A stretch of 8,598 nucleotides of DNA, from the NCBI GenBank assembly GCA_003105305.1, contig PQAQ01000048.1, positions 1 through 8,598 of the forward strand, in the 5' to 3' direction. A program made the translations under genes and the position numbers. This DNA comes from Candidatus Methylomirabilota bacterium (GTDB taxonomy: Bacteria > Methylomirabilota > Methylomirabilia > Methylomirabilales > Methylomirabilaceae). The stretch's first letter is position 1. Each line of letters starts with the position of its first letter. The notes below the pieces were generated by a model. The model was not told the origin of the DNA and searched no databases. It saw only the letters and a program-made list of their open reading frames with translations. Below, one piece after another: positions 6,521-8,598 of the stretch.

Positions 6521-7933
6521 TTATACCGGTTCACCCGTGGGGGCGGCGCGCAGCCGAAGGATATGTTGCGTCGAATCGGTCACCCTGAACCGTTCATCTG
6601 TTCGAAAACCGACCACCCACACAATGCGATCGCCGGACAGCACCAACGGGACGTGCCAGCGTCGCTCTCGCGGCACCTTGGCGTCGACGAAAAAGTCCTG
6701 GAGCTTTTTCCGACCGTCCATTCCGAAAGGGACGAACCAGTCACCCTGTTCCCATCCCCTCACGTATAATTCCATACCGGCACGGTCGGCATCAAGCAGA
6801 GCGGTGCAGGGATCGGACACAGGTCGATCCACTGCTCCTCTTTTCAGAATCTCGCTCTGAACGGTAAGCGACGCTCCCGGAAGTACTGTCACCCCAGGGA
6901 CGGCCATAGGGCAAGTCGGAATGCGGTCCCTCGCCTGCCCCTCCCCCAGCGAAAAGACGAGACTGCCGCCGGCCCTCTGTGCGCGCAACCCGCCTGGCGC
7001 GTGTACGGTACCGCGCGCCGCCCGCGTCACCACCAGCCGATCGATCGCCAGCGTCTGTTGAAACGTTAATCCGGGGCGGCCTCCTCTTAGCTCCTCGGCA
7101 ACGCATCGAATCATGCGCCATCTTATGGCGGCGGGAAGCGTCGCCATACGGTGAAGAGCCAACACGCACCCCTCACGCGACTGCGAGACCAGAACCCTGC
7201 GAAGTTGTTTCTCGGCCATCTCGCTCAACAGCGAATCCTCGGCTTCGAAGATTGTGGCCGCGTTGGCCAAGGCATGGACGATACGCGGATTATATCGCTT
7301 GGCCAGCTCGGGTAGGAGTCGCCGTCGAATTCGGTTTCGACTGTACACGAGAGTCCGGTTTGAAGAGTCCTCGACGTAAGGAATCCCCGTCTTCCGCACA
7401 TATCGTTCGATCTCCTCTCGGGTAGAATCGATCAACGGACGAATAATGCGGTTCCTGACAGGGGGGATTCCTCCAAGTCCTCTGCCGCCGGATCCCCGGA
7501 TCAGGTTCATCAGAACGGTCTCTGCCTGATCGTCACGGTGATGTCCCAAGGCGATTTTCCCGGCTTTCTGCTCATCTGCCACCCGTTCGAGGAATCGGTA
7601 GCGAAGCTCTCGGGCGACAGCCTGAACTGAGCCCACCCTGCGATCGTGCAACATGTTTTCGTCCGCCGTCATGACGGTCAGGGGAATCCGGTGAGTCTTG
7701 CAGTAGGTGCGCACAAAGTCGGCGGTCTCAGCCGATTCCGCCCCGCGAAGGTTGTGGTTCAGGTGGGCGACATGCAGTGAGGTGGAGTAGCGCGTCCCAA
7801 CCCGGAGCAGAAGGTGAAGCATGACCATCGAGTCAACCCCGCCGGACACGGCAGCAATGATCTTCTCTCCGGCGGCCAGCATGGTATGCCGATCGATCGT
7901 CTCTCGGACCCGTTCAAATAGGACGTCTCTCAT
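6521..7933 (-). CDS. tilS: tRNA(Ile)-lysidine synthase TilS
   Basis: TilS uses ATP to attach lysine to cytidine 34 of the CAU-anticodon tRNA-Ile, creating lysidine, so that the tRNA reads AUA and is charged with isoleucine. The 470-residue product matches the long form (B. subtilis about 472). It has the PP-loop ATPase motif SGGVDS (30-35), then HLNHNLRG (57-64), GHHRDDQAET (130-139), RGSGGRGLGGI (146-156) and the SRNRIRRRLLP stretch (198-208). A middle substrate-recognition region (about 250-320) and a C-terminal TilS_C domain (about 388-462) with KKLQDFFVDAKVPRERR (409-425) follow. The start is the ATG at 7933, 22 nt after the argS stop; only a weak AGG-type ribosome site precedes it. Its stop at 6521 lies just upstream of the ftsH promoter. 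It is probably co-transcribed with argS. Confidence 0.97.
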   Translation of the reverse strand: MRDVLFERVRETIDRHTMLAAGEKIIAAVSGGVDSMVMLHLLLRVGTRYSTSLHVAHLNHNLRGAESAETADFVRTYCKTHRIPLTVMTADENMLHDRRVGSVQAVARELRYRFLERVADEQKAGKIALGHHRDDQAETVLMNLIRGSGGRGLGGIPPVRNRIIRPLIDSTREEIERYVRKTGIPYVEDSSNRTLVYSRNRIRRRLLPELAKRYNPRIVHALANAATIFEAEDSLLSEMAEKQLRRVLVSQSREGCVLALHRMATLPAAIRWRMIRCVAEELRGGRPGLTFQQTLAIDRLVVTRAARGTVHAPGGLRAQRAGGSLVFSLGEGQARDRIPTCPMAVPGVTVLPGASLTVQSEILKRGAVDRPVSDPCTALLDADRAGMELYVRGWEQGDWFVPFGMDGRKKLQDFFVDAKVPRERRWHVPLVLSGDRIVWVVGFRTDERFRVTDSTQHILRLRAAPTGEPV

Positions 7934-7955
7934 GACGGCGCCTGGTTATGCTCGG

Positions 7956-8597
7956 CTACATCCGCTCCGGGGCGGAGACGCCAAGCAGGGCCAGCGCGTT
8001 GGCCATGACGACGCGAATGGCGGAGACGAGCGCGAGGCGGGCGCACGTGGCATCGCGATCGGCGGAGATAATTCGGTGGCGCGCGTAATAGCCGTGAAAC
8101 CGGGCGGCCAGGTCATGCAGATAGGTCGTAAGCCGGTGCGGCTCCAGCGCCTGCGCGGCGCCGATCACCAATTCTGGATAGAGCGCCAGTTGCTTGATCA
8201 ATCCGATCTCTTCCGGTAGGCCGAGTGCGTCGAGATTGTCCTCGGTGGACGGAACCGGAAGCTGAATCTTGACCGCCTCCCGGAGGATTCCGCACAGGCG
8301 GGTGTGCGCGTACTGAACGTAGTAAACCGGGTTTTCCTCCGACGCCGACTTGACAAGCTCAAGATCAAAGTCCAACTGGCTGTCACATCGCCTCGTCAGA
8401 AAGGTGTAACGCGCCGCATCGCGCCCCACCTCCTCAACCACGTCGCTCATCGTCACGAATTGCCCTGCCCGCTTGGACATCCGGACCTGTTCGGTTCCCC
8501 GCATCAGTCGGACCAGTTGGACAATCAGGATCCTCAGCGCCCCGGGCGGATGGCCGAGCGCCTGCATAGCGGCCTGCATTCGCGGCACGTAGCCGTG
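7956..8597 (-). CDS. argS: Arginyl-tRNA synthetase ArgS, C-terminal part (5' end outside window)
   Basis: ArgS charges tRNA-Arg with arginine, using ATP, in the cytoplasm. The frame is open to the right edge, so the N-terminal catalytic half is missing; 213 residues are visible. They begin with HGYVPRMQAAMQALG, typical of the end of the class I catalytic core. The KMSKS-type loop appears as RMSKRAG (39-45); the variant lysine/arginine pattern is normal for ArgS. Next come FDLELVKSASEENPVYYVQY (77-96) and the DALR-type helical anticodon-binding domain (about 95-213), ending in the family's characteristic LLGVSAPERM. The GTG at 8588 is not a real start because conserved residues continue before it. 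It lies 22 nt before tilS in the same direction. Confidence 0.96.
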   Translation of the reverse strand, partial: HGYVPRMQAAMQALGHPPGALRILIVQLVRLMRGTEQVRMSKRAGQFVTMSDVVEEVGRDAARYTFLTRRCDSQLDFDLELVKSASEENPVYYVQYAHTRLCGILREAVKIQLPVPSTEDNLDALGLPEEIGLIKQLALYPELVIGAAQALEPHRLTTYLHDLAARFHGYYARHRIISADRDATCARLALVSAIRVVMANALALLGVSAPERM

Positions 8598-8598
8598 G

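Noticed and set aside
1..8598. Terminators, tRNAs, CRISPR repeats, insertion sequences
   Set aside because: I read both strands for hairpins with T-runs, cloverleaf sequences, regularly spaced repeats and transposase motifs and found none.

Overview
The window is an ordinary bacterial housekeeping region of roughly 58% GC (estimated by eye). All eight recognisable protein genes lie on the minus strand. Read in transcription order from the right edge they are argS (5' end outside the window), tilS, ftsH, folP, cdaA, ybbR, glmM and pdxJ (3' end outside the window). There is no convincing plus-strand gene, RNA gene, mobile element, CRISPR array or factor-independent terminator.

Layout: argS (7956-8597) and tilS (6521-7933) are 22 nt apart and handle tRNA-Arg charging and tRNA-Ile2 modification. 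The tilS-ftsH spacer (about 108 nt) carries a strong sigma70-type promoter: TTGAAG, a 17-nt spacer, and TATAAT preceded by TGA. A 14-nt near-palindrome sits over the predicted transcription start. A perfect AGGAGGT ribosome site follows, and it places the ftsH start at a TTG at 6412, not at the more upstream in-frame TTG. Six genes follow in the same direction with no visible terminator: ftsH, a 122-nt gap, folP, a 5-nt gap, cdaA, about 27 nt, ybbR, about 41 nt, glmM, 35 nt, pdxJ.

The operon joins membrane protein quality control (FtsH), folate synthesis (FolP) and B6 synthesis (PdxJ) to the conserved cdaA-ybbR-glmM module. In that module CdaA makes c-di-AMP, YbbR is its membrane-anchored partner, and GlmM makes glucosamine-1-phosphate for peptidoglycan and LPS precursors. 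The module is best studied in Firmicutes. From general knowledge, the order ftsH-folP-cdaA-ybbR-glmM-pdxJ resembles Deltaproteobacteria such as Geobacter and other deep Gram-negative lineages. The gene order and GC content would suit a deltaproteobacterium-like or NC10-type organism, but no phylum can be fixed from sequence reading alone.

I found no new biological system. The items most worth checking are the ftsH promoter with its palindrome and start codon, the same-frame junction between cdaA and ybbR, the glmM start, and an apparent excess of the hexamer CGATCG.
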